Notes: a model not told the origin generated them from the sequence alone. Shown: positions 8,431 through 18,557, counted from the stretch's first letter. The stretch is 64,000 nt of DNA from Roseovarius sp. 217 (GCF_000152845.1 NZ_CH902584.1:1330933-1394932), one strand, 5' to 3'. A program made the numbers and translations.

Positions 8431-9414
8431 ATGTCAAAGCTAGTCACCATCTACGGCGGATCAGGGTTCGTGGGCCGCTATATCGCGCGGCGCATGGCGC
8501 AGGCCGGTTGGCGGGTCCGTGTCGCGGTGCGACGTCCCAACGAGGCGATTCATGTCAAACCCTATGGCGTCGTCGGTCAAGTTGAGCCGGTGTTCTGCAA
8601 CATCCGCGACGATGCCAGCGTACGGGCCGTAATGCAGGGTGCCGATGCGGTGGTGAACTGCGTGGGCACCTTTGATCGCAAAGGCAAGAACAGCTTTGAC
8701 GCGATCCAAGCCGAAGGTGCAACGCGGGTTGCGCGGATGGCGGCGGAGGTGGGCGTGGCGCATTTGGTGCATATATCCGCGATTGGTGCGGATGCAGAGT
8801 CGGATAGCGCCTATGCCCGGTCCAAGGCAGCAGGGGAGGCTGGGATTCTCAAGCATTTTCCGGGAGCTGTGATCTTGCGGCCATCGGTGATCTTTGGGCC
8901 GGAGGATCAGTTCTTCAACCGATTTGCCGCAATGACGCGGTTTGGCCCGGTGTTGCCCGTGGTCGGGGCCGAGACGCGGTTTCAACCAGTTTACGTGGAT
9001 GACGTGGCGCAAGCCGCGGTCATGGGTGCAATGGGACAGGCTGCGCCGGGCATTTACGAATTGGGTGGGCCAGAGGTGGCTAGCTTTCGTGCCTTGATGC
9101 AGCAAATGCTCGGGGTGATCCGCAGATCTCGTTTGATTGTGAATATCCCGTTTGGGGTGGCTGCGATCTTGGCAGGGGTAATGGAACTTGTGCAGACCGT
9201 GACCCTTGGGTTGATCCCGCCGCAGATCACGCGCGATCAGGTCCGCAGCCTGCGTGTTGATAATGTGGTGTCTGAGCAGGCCAAGGGCTTTGATTCTCTT
9301 GGAATTTCCCCGACAGCTCTGGGGGCTGTTCTGCCCGATTATCTGTGGCGGTTCCGTCCTGCCGGCCAGTATTCCGCGATCAAGGAATCGGCCAAGAACC
9401 TGCGCGCGCGCTAG
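8431..9414 (+). CDS. NDUFA9-like NAD(P)-binding SDR protein (complex I associated)
   Basis: Atypical short-chain dehydrogenase of 327 residues. The nucleotide-binding motif [15 protein letters not shown] lies at residues 6-20, followed by VNCVGTF and the [19 protein letters not shown] region. Alphaproteobacterial homologues are related to the complex I subunit NDUFA9 and are often annotated as NADH:ubiquinone oxidoreductase accessory proteins. ATG at 8431 is preferred over 8407 because GGAGG lies five bases upstream. The stop is 3 bp from the convergent uppP gene. Confidence 0.85.
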   Translation: MSKLVTIYGGSGFVGRYIARRMAQAGWRVRVAVRRPNEAIHVKPYGVVGQVEPVFCNIRDDASVRAVMQGADAVVNCVGTFDRKGKNSFDAIQAEGATRVARMAAEVGVAHLVHISAIGADAESDSAYARSKAAGEAGILKHFPGAVILRPSVIFGPEDQFFNRFAAMTRFGPVLPVVGAETRFQPVYVDDVAQAAVMGAMGQAAPGIYELGGPEVASFRALMQQMLGVIRRSRLIVNIPFGVAAILAGVMELVQTVTLGLIPPQITRDQVRSLRVDNVVSEQAKGFDSLGISPTALGAVLPDYLWRFRPAGQYSAIKESAKNLRAR

Positions 9415-9417
9415 GTG

Positions 9418-10221
9418 TCAGGTATAAGCGATCGCCAGTAGGGTCACGCCAAGGATCAAACGGTAGACCACGTAAGGCGTAAAGCTCACGCTGCGGAGCA
9501 GACGCATCATTAGGCTGAGGGCCAGCAATGCCGCCACAAAGGCGAAGGCGGCGGCAATAGCGCCATCACGCAAGAGCCCGAGATCAGCTTGCATAGCGGC
9601 CTCACCACCCAAAAGAACGCCACTGGCGATGATTGTAGGCACTGACATGAGCATCGAGATGCGGGCGGCATCTTGGCGCGCGTATCCTATAAACCGCGCG
9701 CCGGTGATGGTGATACCAGAGCGGGATGTGCCCGGAATGAGCGCGATTGCTTGCCACAATCCTAAGACGATAGCATCCCGCATGTTCCAGTTTTCGCTCG
9801 CTTTTTCGACCTTTCCGGTTTGATCGGCCCAATAGAGTAATACCCCGAAGATCAACGTTGTCCAGCCAATCACGGCGATTGAGCGGAGCGCCTCATCAAG
9901 CCCTGAGAGTTTCAGCAGGAGGCCGCAGACCATAACCGGAACCGAGGACACGATCAAAAGTAGTGCCAGGCGGGCACCCGGCGTGTCGGCGCGGCCAGAG
10001 ATGAGGCGCGGGAACCCCAGGACAGCGCCGCGCAAATCAGACCAGAAATAGATCATGACGGCAAAGAGTGTGCCTACATGCACGGCAACATCAATGACCA
10101 ACCCTTGGTCCGGAATGCCCAACAGATTCGGCAAGAGGATCAGATGACCAGATGAGGAGATCGGCAGAAACTCGGTGATCCCCTGCACGATGGCGACAAG
10201 GAAAATATGGAAAAGTGCCAT
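9418..10221 (-). CDS. uppP: Undecaprenyl-diphosphatase
   Basis: Inner-membrane enzyme of 267 residues that dephosphorylates undecaprenyl pyrophosphate to recycle the lipid carrier for peptidoglycan and polysaccharide synthesis; overproduction gives bacitracin resistance (BacA). Family motifs are intact: QGITEFLPISSSGHL at residues 13-27 and PGTSRSGITI near 160. Around seven to eight hydrophobic helices span the protein. Length matches the family. It is convergent with the SDR gene and divergent from gltD. Confidence 0.96.
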   Translation of the reverse strand: MALFHIFLVAIVQGITEFLPISSSGHLILLPNLLGIPDQGLVIDVAVHVGTLFAVMIYFWSDLRGAVLGFPRLISGRADTPGARLALLLIVSSVPVMVCGLLLKLSGLDEALRSIAVIGWTTLIFGVLLYWADQTGKVEKASENWNMRDAIVLGLWQAIALIPGTSRSGITITGARFIGYARQDAARISMLMSVPTIIASGVLLGGEAAMQADLGLLRDGAIAAAFAFVAALLALSLMMRLLRSVSFTPYVVYRLILGVTLLAIAYT

Positions 10222-10440
10222 CGGGACTGCCTTATGCTCGTTTTTGTAATCCTATAAACCATTGTGTTTCAAAGGCAAACTTGATTGTAGGTCCGAATCG
10301 GAATTAAAATATGAAGATTTTACTAAGTGTCAGTGCTGTCCAGCATATATTAATTCATAATAGGTCATAGTTTGTGACTTTTAATTACAAAACGACTGGG
10401 GTAAACCTTCGCGTAAGAACGTGACTCGGGAGGATAAGCC
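10222..10440 (+). promoter_or_regulatory. AT-rich divergent promoter region of uppP and gltD
   Basis: This 219-base spacer is much AT-richer than its flanks (for example CATATATTAATTCATAATAGG at 10342-10362), as expected for promoters. It serves both uppP (minus) and gltD (plus). A strong ribosome site GGGAGGA precedes the GTG start of gltD. I cannot assign exact -35/-10 boxes. Confidence 0.5.
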
Positions 10441-11874
10441 GTGGCGAAGCAACCTATGCTGAAATTCGTGACCGTCGAACGGGACATGCCCGAGAAGCGT
10501 GGCGCGGAGGCGCGGCGGCAGGATTTCCATGAGATCTATGCGGAATTTGCCGATGCGAAGGCCAAGGAGCAGTCGGGGCGGTGCAGTCAGTGTGGTGTGC
10601 CCTATTGCCAGAGCCATTGCCCCCTGCACAACAATATCCCCGACTGGTTGCGGCTGACGGCCGAAGGTCGCCTAAAAGAAGCCTATGAAATCAGCCAGTT
10701 GACCAATACCTTTCCTGAGATTTGTGGGCGGATTTGTCCGCAGGACCGACTGTGCGAGGGCAATTGCGTGATCGAGCAATCGGGTCACGGCACTGTCACA
10801 ATCGGCGCGGTTGAGAAGTATATCACCGATACAGCCTGGGACGAGGGTTGGGTCGAGGTGATCAAGCCGAGCGTAGAACGTGTTGAATCCGTTGGGATAA
10901 TTGGTGCTGGTCCCGGTGGTCTTGCCGCTGCGGATGTGCTGCGGCGGGCTGGGATACAGGTCACGGTTTATGACCGCTATGACCGCGGCGGCGGGTTGAT
11001 GACCTATGGCATTCCCGGTTTCAAGCTGGAGAAAGATGTGGTGATGCGCCGCGTCGATCAATTGGAGCAGGGTGGGGTCAAATTCGTGCTCAATTGCAAC
11101 GTGGGTGTGGACCTCAGCTTTGACGAAATTCGCAGCAAACACAACGCGTTACTGATTGCCACCGGGGTGTACAAGAGCCGCGATCTGGAGGGGCCGGGCG
11201 CGGGGGCCAAGGGGATCGTGCGGGCGATTGATTATCTGACCGCGAGCAATCGTGTGTGCTTTGGCGATGCTGTGCCGGAGTATGAGAGCGGCGAGTTGAA
11301 TGCGGATGGCAAACGAGTTGTTGTGGTTGGCGGTGGCGACACCGCTATGGATTGTGTTCGCACCGCGATCCGGCAGGGTGCGACATCGGTCACCTGCCTC
11401 TACCGTCGGGACCGCGACAACATGCCCGGCAGTCAGCGTGAAGTGGCAAATGCCGAGGAAGAAGGCGTTAAGTTTGAATGGCTTAGTGCGCCGGTTGGGT
11501 TTGTGGGTGATCCGGTCTCGGCGGTGAAGGTGCAGAAAATGCGCCTAGGCGCGCCGGATGCCACCGGGCGGCAGAGCCCGGAACCGATTGAGGGCGCCAT
11601 TGAGAATGCACCTGCCGATCTGGTGATCAAGGCACTCGGGTTTGAACCAGAAGACCTGCCAAGCCTCTGGAATCAAAAGGAATTGGAAGTCACTCGCTGG
11701 GGGACGATCAAGGCCGAGTTCACCACCGGACAGACTGCGATGGAGGGGGTTTATGCCGTGGGCGACATCGTGCGCGGTGCGAGCCTCGTGGTTTGGGCGA
11801 TCCGGGACGGGCGCGATTCCGCAGCGGCCATTCTTGACTATCTGAGCACCGCACAGGCCGTCGCGGCAGAGTGA
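10441..11874 (+). CDS. gltD: Glutamate synthase (NADPH), small subunit
   Basis: The beta subunit of GOGAT takes electrons from NADPH through FAD and passes them over iron-sulfur clusters to the large subunit for reductive formation of glutamate from glutamine and 2-oxoglutarate. The 477-residue protein has the N-terminal cysteine clusters CSQCGVPYCQSHCP and CGRICPQDRLCEGNC, the FAD motif GIIGAGPGGLAAAD near residue 150, and the NADPH motif VVVGGGDTAMDC near 290. The start is GTG with GGGAGGA upstream. The large subunit gltB follows after one small gene. Confidence 0.97.
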   Translation: MAKQPMLKFVTVERDMPEKRGAEARRQDFHEIYAEFADAKAKEQSGRCSQCGVPYCQSHCPLHNNIPDWLRLTAEGRLKEAYEISQLTNTFPEICGRICPQDRLCEGNCVIEQSGHGTVTIGAVEKYITDTAWDEGWVEVIKPSVERVESVGIIGAGPGGLAAADVLRRAGIQVTVYDRYDRGGGLMTYGIPGFKLEKDVVMRRVDQLEQGGVKFVLNCNVGVDLSFDEIRSKHNALLIATGVYKSRDLEGPGAGAKGIVRAIDYLTASNRVCFGDAVPEYESGELNADGKRVVVVGGGDTAMDCVRTAIRQGATSVTCLYRRDRDNMPGSQREVANAEEEGVKFEWLSAPVGFVGDPVSAVKVQKMRLGAPDATGRQSPEPIEGAIENAPADLVIKALGFEPEDLPSLWNQKELEVTRWGTIKAEFTTGQTAMEGVYAVGDIVRGASLVVWAIRDGRDSAAAILDYLSTAQAVAAE

Positions 11875-11888
11875 GTTTGCGGGTCACT

Positions 11889-11915
11889 CGTACGTTTGTG
11901 CGGTGAGAACGTACG
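11889..11915. repeat. Inverted repeat CGTACGTT/AACGTACG
   Basis: Perfect 8-bp arms at 11889-11896 and 11908-11915 separated by 11 bases, 15 bp after the gltD stop and flanked by direct copies of GGGTCAC. There is no T-run, so it is not a classical terminator. A related dyad with GTACGTTT is found after ilvE. Confidence 0.5.
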
Positions 11916-12014
11916 GGTCACCGTCGGAGACAGGGCACGGCAAAAGAACAGCGGAACTTTCCGCATGACAGGACAACAATCCTGACCCACCGGGTAAAGG
12001 AAGGGTTAAGACCG

Positions 12015-12437
12015 ATGACAGGAAAAATGACCGGACATTGCCTGTGCGGCGCTGTGACGCTCACGGCCCTGTCGCATGCCGGGGCGGTGAGCGCCTGTCA
12101 TTGTTCCATGTGCCGCCGCTGGAGCGGCGCGGCGATGTGGGTTCTGGAGGTGCCGGTGGACTCGGTCGAGGTGGCGGGGCCGGTGGAGCGCTATCGCTCA
12201 TCGTCTTTTGCCGAACGGGCTTGGTGCGGCGCTTGCGGAACGCAACTCTGGATCAAGAACGATGACGGGCCATACGAATTTATGCCGGGGCTGTTTGATG
12301 AGGCGCGCGCGCTTCCGCTCTCGCATGAGCTCTACGTTGACCAAGCATTTACCAGCGTCACGCTGGCGGGCGGTCACAGGCGGGTGACGCGGGCAGAGTA
12401 CGAGGCGTCAGAGCGCGCCGTGCCGGATCAGTCGTGA
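12015..12437 (+). CDS. GFA/CENP-V family zinc protein
   Basis: 140-residue protein of the GFA family, named for glutathione-dependent formaldehyde-activating enzyme; most members are uncharacterised zinc proteins. Zinc-binding cysteines are visible as GHCLCGAV (Cys9, Cys11), CHCSMCRRWSG, and WCGACGTQLW. It lies between the two glutamate synthase subunits and may be co-transcribed with them, yet no link to GOGAT activity is known to me. The start could also be the second Met at residue 5. Confidence 0.85.
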   Translation: MTGKMTGHCLCGAVTLTALSHAGAVSACHCSMCRRWSGAAMWVLEVPVDSVEVAGPVERYRSSSFAERAWCGACGTQLWIKNDDGPYEFMPGLFDEARALPLSHELYVDQAFTSVTLAGGHRRVTRAEYEASERAVPDQS

Positions 12438-12485
12438 TAAAGAATAAAACGGATGCGCCGCGGCGCAGGATGAGGAGTGATTGCG

Positions 12486-15400
12486 ATGTCAAACTTCGAT
12501 AGCAACTGGGCCGCCAAAGAAGAGGCCAAGCGCGACTGGATGGCCGAGAACGGGATGTATGCGCATGAAGAGGAGCATTCCTCTTGCGGTGTTGGTCTTG
12601 TGGTGTCGATTGATGGTCAACCGTCGCGCCGCGTGGTCGAGGCAGGGATCAACGCGCTCAAGGCGATCTGGCACCGGGGCGCTGTGGATGCCGATGGCAA
12701 GACCGGCGATGGCGCGGGCATTCATCTGCAAATCCCGGTGTCGTTCTTTTATGATCAGATTCGCCGCACCGGGCATGAGCCCAACGAGAGCCGCCTGGTT
12801 GCTGTCGGTCAGGTGTTCTTGCCGCGCACCAATTTCGGCGCGCAGGAACAGTGCCGGACCATCGTGGAAACCGAAGTGCTGCGCATGGGTCATACGATCT
12901 ATGGCTGGCGGCATGTGCCGGTGGACATCACCTGTCTGGGGGACAAGGCCAATGCGACGCGCCCTGAGATCGAGCAGATCCTGATTTCCAACGCCAAGAC
13001 AATTGGGGAAGAGGAATTCGAGCGCGAGCTTTATGTGATCCGCCGCCGGATCGAAAAGGCAGTGCAGGCCGCCGGGATCATGGGATTCTACATGGCCAGC
13101 CTGAGCTGCCGCAGCATCATCTACAAGGGGATGATGCTGGCCGAGCAGGTGGCGGTGTTCTATCCGGATCTGATGGACGAGCGGTTCAAGAGCGCCTTTG
13201 CGATCTATCACCAGCGCTATTCGACCAATACATTCCCGCAATGGTGGTTGGCGCAGCCGTTCCGCATGTTGGCGCATAACGGTGAGATCAACACGCTCAA
13301 GGGCAATACCAACTGGATGAAAAGCCATGAGATTCGCATGGCAAGCGGGGCCTTTGGCGATCTGGCCGAGGATATCAAGCCGATCATCCCGCAGGGATCA
13401 AGCGACAGTGCAGCCCTGGATGCGGTGTTCGAGGTGCTGGTGCGCGCCGGGCGGTCTGCGCCGATGGCCAAGACCATGCTGGTGCCCGAGTCGTGGTCCA
13501 AGCAGGCCGAGGAGCTGCCGCAGTCCTGGCGGGACATGTATTCCTATTGCAATTCGGTGATGGAGCCTTGGGACGGTCCGGCTGCGCTTGCGATGACCGA
13601 TGGTCGTTGGGTTTGCGCCGGGCTTGACCGCAACGGGCTGCGCCCGATGCGCTATGTGGTGACGGGCGACGGTCTTGTCATTGCCGGGTCTGAGGCCGGA
13701 ATGGTGCCGATCGACGAACGCACGGTCAAGGAAAAGGGCGCGCTTGGGCCGGGGCAGATGCTTGCCGTGGATATGGCCGAGGGCAAGCTCTATCACGATT
13801 CAGAGATCAAGAACCGGCTGGCCAATGCGCAGCCCTTTGGCGACTGGGTCGGCAAGATCAACGAGCTGGATGAGGCGCTGGCGGTGGTGAGCGAAGCGCC
13901 GATCTATTCCGGGGCGGAGCTGCGCACGCGGCAGATCGCGGCAGGCTATAGTATCGAAGAATTGGAACAAATCCTCGCCCCGATGGCCGAGGATGGCAAA
14001 GAAGCGGTGGCGAGTATGGGCGACGACACGCCGAGCGCCGTGCTGTCCAAGCAATATCGCCCTCTGAGCCATTTCTTTCGGCAGAACTTCAGTCAGGTGA
14101 CAAACCCGCCGATTGACTCCTTGCGCGAATACCGGGTGATGAGCCTCAAGACGCGGTTTGGCAACCTCAAGAACGTGCTGGACGAGTCGAGCGCGCAGAC
14201 CGAGATTCTGGTGCTGGAGAGCCCGTTCGTGGGCAATGCCCAATGGGCGGAGATGATCAAGCAGTTCAATGCCGATGTGACCGAGATCGACTGCACGTTT
14301 GCGCCCGGCAAGAACGCGCTGCAAGAGGGTCTGGAGCGTATTCGGGCCGAGGCAGAGGATGCCATCCGTTCTGGCACCGGGCATCTGATCCTGACGGATC
14401 AGAACCAAGGTGAAAACCGTGTCGGCATGCCGATGATTCTGGCGACGAGTGCGGTCCACAGCCATCTGACGCGCAAGGGATTGCGGACGTTTTCGAGCCT
14501 GAATGTGCGGTCGGCCGAATGTATCGACCCGCATTATTTCGCGGTGCTGATCGGGGCCGGGGCAACGGTGGTCAATGCCTATCTGGCCGAGGATAGTATC
14601 GCCGACCGGATCGCGCGGGGATTGATCGACGGCAGCCTGACCGAGGCGGTGGCGCGCTATCGCGCGGCGATTGATCAGGGTCTCTTGAAGATCATGTCGA
14701 AGATGGGGATTTCGGTGATTTCCTCGTATCGCGGCGGTCTGAATTTCGAGGCGGTGGGCCTGAGCCGCGCCATGTGCGCAGAGTATTTCCCCGGTCTGAC
14801 CAGCCGGATCAGCGGTATCGGCGTGTCTGGGATTCAGGCCAAGCTGGAAGAGGTGCATGGGCGCGCCTATGCGGCCGGGCAGGATATTCTGCCGATCGGC
14901 GGGTTCTACAAGGCGCGGAAATCGGGCGAAACCCATGCCTGGGGTGCGCAGACGATGCATATCCTGCAAACCGCCTGCAACAAGGCGAGCTATGAGCTCT
15001 GGAAGCGGTATAGCGCCGCGATGCAGGCCAATCCGCCGATCCATCTGCGCGATCTGATGGCGATCAAGCCAATGGGCAAGGCGATCCCGATTGAAGAGGT
15101 CGAGAGCGTGACCGCGATCCGCAAGCGGTTTGTCACGCCGGGCATGTCCCTAGGGGCGCTCAGCCCCGAGGCGCATAAGACGCTCAACGTGGCGATGAAC
15201 CGGATCGGGGCGCGGTCGGACAGTGGCGAGGGCGGTGAAGATCCGGCGCATTTCACGCCGGAGGCCAATGGCGACAACCCGTCGGCCAAGATCAAGCAGG
15301 TGGCGAGCGGTCGCTTTGGCGTGACTGCGGAATATCTCAACAATTGCGAGGAGTTGGAGATCAAGGTCGCCCAAGGGGCCAAGCCCGGTGAGGGCGGGCA

Positions 15401-17018
15401 GTTGCCGGGCATGAAAGTGACCAAGCTGATTGCGCGGCTGCGGCATTCGACCGAAGGCGTCATGCTGATCAGCCCGCCGCCGCATCACGATATCTACAGT
15501 ATCGAGGATCTGGCGCAGCTCATCTATGACCTCAAGCAGATCAATCCCAACGTCAAGGTCTGCGTCAAGCTGGTGGCCCAATCGGGCGTGGGCACGATTG
15601 CCGCCGGGGTGGCCAAGGCCAAGGCGGACGTGATCCTAATCTCGGGGCATAATGGCGGTACGGGCGCAAGTCCCGCGACCTCGATCAAATACGCGGGTCT
15701 GCCGTGGGAGATGGGGCTGACCGAGGCGCATCAGGTGCTGAGCATGAACAATCTGCGCGAGCGGATCACGCTGCGCACCGATGGCGGCCTGCGCACGGGT
15801 CGTGACATCGTCATGGCGGCGATGATGGGGGCCGAGGAATACGGCATCGGCACCGCCGCGCTGATCGCCATGGGCTGTATCATGGTGCGTCAGTGCCAGA
15901 GCAACACCTGCCCGGTTGGGGTCTGCACACAGGACGAGGCGTTGCGCGCCAAGTTTACCGGCAATGCCGAGAAGGTGGTGAACCTGATTACCTTTTACGC
16001 GCAGGAAGTGCGGGAGATTCTGGCCAGCATCGGCGCGCGCAGTCTGGATGACGTGATCGGGCGCGCGGATCTGTTGACGCAGGTCAGCCGTGGGTCGGCG
16101 CATCTGGACGATCTGGATCTCAACCCGATGCTGATCACCGTCGATGGGGCCAAGGATCAGCGTTATGATCGGTTGCGTCCGCGCAACGAGGTGCCCGATA
16201 CCCTTGATGCGGAAATCGTGCGTGATGCACAGCGGTTCCTCAACGATGGCGAAAAGATGCAGTTGCATTATGCGGTGCAGAACACGCATCGGACCGTCGG
16301 AACGCGGGTGTCCAGCCATATCGTGCGCAAGTTTGGCATGCGCAACAGCCTGCAGCCGGATCACCTGACGGTGAAGCTGACGGGGAGTGCGGGGCAATCG
16401 CTGGGTGCCTTTGCCGCGCCGGGGCTGAAGATCGAAGTTTCGGGCGATGCCAATGATTACGTCGGCAAGGGTCTCTCGGGGGGGACTATCGTGGTGCGTC
16501 CGCCGATGGCAAGCCCGCTGGTTGCGTCGCAGAACACGATCATCGGCAATACCGTGCTCTATGGCGCGACCGATGGGTATCTCTTTGCCGCCGGGCGCGC
16601 AGGCGAGCGGTTTGCCGTGCGCAACTCGGGTGCGAAGGTGGTGATCGAGGGCTGTGGCAGCAACGGCTGTGAATACATGACCGGCGGTGTGGCGGTGATC
16701 CTGGGCGATATCGGGGCCAATTTCGGGGCCGGGATGACCGGTGGCATGGCCTATCTCTATGATCCGCAAGGCCGCGCGTCGGCCCTGGTCAATGGCGAGA
16801 CATTGGTGAGTTGCGCCGTAACAGAGCCGCATTGGGAGGCCGAGTTGAAAGGGCTGATCGAGCGGCATGTGGCCGAGACCGGAAGCCGTTGTGGGCAGGA
16901 TATTCTGCAATACTGGGATCAGGAGCGGGTAAATTTCATCCAGCTTTGCCCCAAGGAGATGCTCAACAAGCTGAGCCATCCGCTGGGTATGGTGCCAGAG
17001 GCTATTCCGGCGGAATAG
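12486..17018 (+). CDS. gltB: Glutamate synthase (NADPH), large subunit
   Basis: The alpha subunit of GOGAT carries the glutamine amidotransferase, FMN and 3Fe-4S centres. The 1510-residue protein shows the N-terminal nucleophile Cys34 (HSSCGVGLV), implying removal of a 33-residue propeptide, HRGAVDADGKTGDGAG, the FMN-binding central domain with GEGGEDP and AQGAKPGEGGQLPG, the cluster motif CQSNTCPVGVCTQ, and the C-terminal beta-helix GXG repeats (GLSGGTIVV). ATG at 12486 is chosen because GAGGAG lies eight bases upstream; a GTG nine bases earlier is also in frame. It is the natural partner of gltD. Confidence 0.97.
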   Translation: MSNFDSNWAAKEEAKRDWMAENGMYAHEEEHSSCGVGLVVSIDGQPSRRVVEAGINALKAIWHRGAVDADGKTGDGAGIHLQIPVSFFYDQIRRTGHEPNESRLVAVGQVFLPRTNFGAQEQCRTIVETEVLRMGHTIYGWRHVPVDITCLGDKANATRPEIEQILISNAKTIGEEEFERELYVIRRRIEKAVQAAGIMGFYMASLSCRSIIYKGMMLAEQVAVFYPDLMDERFKSAFAIYHQRYSTNTFPQWWLAQPFRMLAHNGEINTLKGNTNWMKSHEIRMASGAFGDLAEDIKPIIPQGSSDSAALDAVFEVLVRAGRSAPMAKTMLVPESWSKQAEELPQSWRDMYSYCNSVMEPWDGPAALAMTDGRWVCAGLDRNGLRPMRYVVTGDGLVIAGSEAGMVPIDERTVKEKGALGPGQMLAVDMAEGKLYHDSEIKNRLANAQPFGDWVGKINELDEALAVVSEAPIYSGAELRTRQIAAGYSIEELEQILAPMAEDGKEAVASMGDDTPSAVLSKQYRPLSHFFRQNFSQVTNPPIDSLREYRVMSLKTRFGNLKNVLDESSAQTEILVLESPFVGNAQWAEMIKQFNADVTEIDCTFAPGKNALQEGLERIRAEAEDAIRSGTGHLILTDQNQGENRVGMPMILATSAVHSHLTRKGLRTFSSLNVRSAECIDPHYFAVLIGAGATVVNAYLAEDSIADRIARGLIDGSLTEAVARYRAAIDQGLLKIMSKMGISVISSYRGGLNFEAVGLSRAMCAEYFPGLTSRISGIGVSGIQAKLEEVHGRAYAAGQDILPIGGFYKARKSGETHAWGAQTMHILQTACNKASYELWKRYSAAMQANPPIHLRDLMAIKPMGKAIPIEEVESVTAIRKRFVTPGMSLGALSPEAHKTLNVAMNRIGARSDSGEGGEDPAHFTPEANGDNPSAKIKQVASGRFGVTAEYLNNCEELEIKVAQGAKPGEGGQLPGMKVTKLIARLRHSTEGVMLISPPPHHDIYSIEDLAQLIYDLKQINPNVKVCVKLVAQSGVGTIAAGVAKAKADVILISGHNGGTGASPATSIKYAGLPWEMGLTEAHQVLSMNNLRERITLRTDGGLRTGRDIVMAAMMGAEEYGIGTAALIAMGCIMVRQCQSNTCPVGVCTQDEALRAKFTGNAEKVVNLITFYAQEVREILASIGARSLDDVIGRADLLTQVSRGSAHLDDLDLNPMLITVDGAKDQRYDRLRPRNEVPDTLDAEIVRDAQRFLNDGEKMQLHYAVQNTHRTVGTRVSSHIVRKFGMRNSLQPDHLTVKLTGSAGQSLGAFAAPGLKIEVSGDANDYVGKGLSGGTIVVRPPMASPLVASQNTIIGNTVLYGATDGYLFAAGRAGERFAVRNSGAKVVIEGCGSNGCEYMTGGVAVILGDIGANFGAGMTGGMAYLYDPQGRASALVNGETLVSCAVTEPHWEAELKGLIERHVAETGSRCGQDILQYWDQERVNFIQLCPKEMLNKLSHPLGMVPEAIPAE

Positions 17019-17028
17019 AGCCTGTTGC

Positions 17029-17057
17029 GGCCCGGTTTCTCTGCAAGAAATCGGGCC
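17029..17057 (+). terminator. Hairpin after gltB
   Basis: GGCCCGGTTTCT (17029-17040) pairs with AAGAAATCGGGCC (17045-17057) around a CTGC loop, one wobble pair. It starts 11 bases after the gltB stop. No strong T-run follows, so termination may be weak or Rho-assisted. Confidence 0.4.
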
Positions 17058-17108
17058 AGCACTGCCAAACGGGTTTTGCTGCGCGCGCGGTGTCGCTATA
17101 GCAGAGTC

Positions 17109-17828
17109 ATGGCACGGGCGCGCAAATCAAGTGCTTCGCGAAGCACGGCACGATTGAACCCGACAGCATGGCTGTTGCGGTGGGCATGGCGTGTGGCCGT
17201 GGTGGCCGTCGTGATCGTGCTGGGCGTGATTGCCGTGCATCGGGAGATCGAGCCGCCTAAGACCTATTACATGGGACAGGAAGAACGACGGTTGGGCACA
17301 ATCGCGCGCGACTGGGTGCCGATGGCGCGGATAGCGCCTGTGATGGCGCGCTCTCTGGTGGCGGCGGAGGATGCCAACTTCTGCCAGCACTGGGGCTTTG
17401 ACATGGCCGCGATTCGCACCGCGATTGCCGAAGGATCAGGGCGGGGTGCCTCGACCCTCAGCCAGCAGGTGATCAAGAATGTGTATCTCTGGCATGGGCG
17501 CAATTGGCTGCGCAAGGCGCTGGAGGCCAGCCTTACGCCGGTGGTCGAGACGGTCTGGTCCAAGCGGCGGATCATTGAGGTCTATCTCAACGTGGCGGAA
17601 TTCGATGAGGGTGTGTTTGGCGTTGAGGCGGCGGCGCAGCATTATTTCGGCGTGAGCGCCCAAGACCTGAGCGCGGTTCAGGCCGCGCGGCTCGCGGCGG
17701 TCTTGCCCGATCCAAAGGGGCGATCCGCGTCAAAGCCATCGCAAGCCTTGCGCAACCGGGCGGCGGGAATTCTGGACGGGGCGGCGACGATTGACCGAGA
17801 CGGGCGGGCCGCCTGTTTCGAGGATTGA
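17109..17828 (+). CDS. mtgA: Monofunctional peptidoglycan glycosyltransferase
   Basis: GT51 enzyme of 239 residues that polymerises lipid II into glycan strands at the periplasmic face. A basic N-terminus is followed by one membrane anchor (about residues 25-45). The catalytic motif LVAAEDANFCQHWGFD holds the essential Glu87, and GASTLSQQVIKN plus KRRIIEVYLNVAEF are the further conserved GT51 blocks. There is no transpeptidase domain. The start at 17109 gives normal length; a frame from 17025 would add 28 atypical residues. Confidence 0.95.
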   Translation: MARARKSSASRSTARLNPTAWLLRWAWRVAVVAVVIVLGVIAVHREIEPPKTYYMGQEERRLGTIARDWVPMARIAPVMARSLVAAEDANFCQHWGFDMAAIRTAIAEGSGRGASTLSQQVIKNVYLWHGRNWLRKALEASLTPVVETVWSKRRIIEVYLNVAEFDEGVFGVEAAAQHYFGVSAQDLSAVQAARLAAVLPDPKGRSASKPSQALRNRAAGILDGAATIDRDGRAACFED

Positions 17829-17887
17829 AAATCGCGGCCAAAGGGGGCATTGAGGGACAACCCCCAAGACCCAAGGTGTGATTTTCC

Positions 17888-18553
17888 ATGGCCAAACTCT
17901 ATCATGTTCCCCTGTCGCCCTATTGTCGCAAGGTGCGGCTGAGCCTGGCCGAAAAGCGGATCGAATGCGAGTTGGTCGAGGAGCGCTATTGGGAGCAGGA
18001 CCCGGATTTCTTGCGTCGGAACCCGGCCGGTAAGGTGCCGGTGCTCAAGATCGACGGCAAGACCATGTCGGAGAGCGCGGCAATCTGTGAGTATCTCGAG
18101 GAGAAATATCCCGAACCGTCGTTGATGCCCAAGGGCACCGATGCGCGCTATGAGGTGCGGCGGCTGGTCGGGTGGTTTGACGACAAGTTTCACCGCGAAG
18201 TGACCAGCAAGCTGGTCTATGAGCGGGTCAACAAGAAGGTGATGAAGCTGGGCTTTCCCGACAGTCGCAATGTCAAGGATGGGGCGCGAGCGGTCAAATA
18301 CCATCTGGATTACATGGCGTGGCTCCTGGATCATCGCCGGTGGTTGGCCGGAGATGTGATGACGCTGGCGGATTTTGCCGCTGCGGCGCATCTGAGCGCG
18401 CTGGATTACATCAGCGATGTGGATTGGACCCGCAGCGAGGCGGTCAAGGACTGGTATGCCAAGATCAAGTCGCGCCCGGCGTTCCGGGGGATTCTGGCGG
18501 ATCAGGTGCCGGGATTCCCGCCGCCCCCGCATTATGCCGATCTGGATTTTTGA
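17888..18553 (+). CDS. Glutathione S-transferase family protein
   Basis: 221-residue cytosolic GST-like protein. The N-terminal thioredoxin-fold domain shows SPYCRKVRL (residues 10-18, Ser/Cys catalytic candidates), KVPVLKIDG with the cis-proline, and ESAAICEYL (glutathione gamma-glutamyl contact). The C-terminal helical domain carries WLAGDVMTLADFAAAAHLS, the GST N-capping region. The substrate cannot be told from sequence. It is followed by a repeat hairpin at 18558-18604. Confidence 0.88.
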   Translation: MAKLYHVPLSPYCRKVRLSLAEKRIECELVEERYWEQDPDFLRRNPAGKVPVLKIDGKTMSESAAICEYLEEKYPEPSLMPKGTDARYEVRRLVGWFDDKFHREVTSKLVYERVNKKVMKLGFPDSRNVKDGARAVKYHLDYMAWLLDHRRWLAGDVMTLADFAAAAHLSALDYISDVDWTRSEAVKDWYAKIKSRPAFRGILADQVPGFPPPPHYADLDF

Positions 18554-18557
18554 CAAA

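Noticed and set aside
12489-16979. Long minus-strand frames opposite gltB
   Set aside because: Shadows of a highly biased GC-rich gene, with Arg/His-rich sequence and no ribosome sites.
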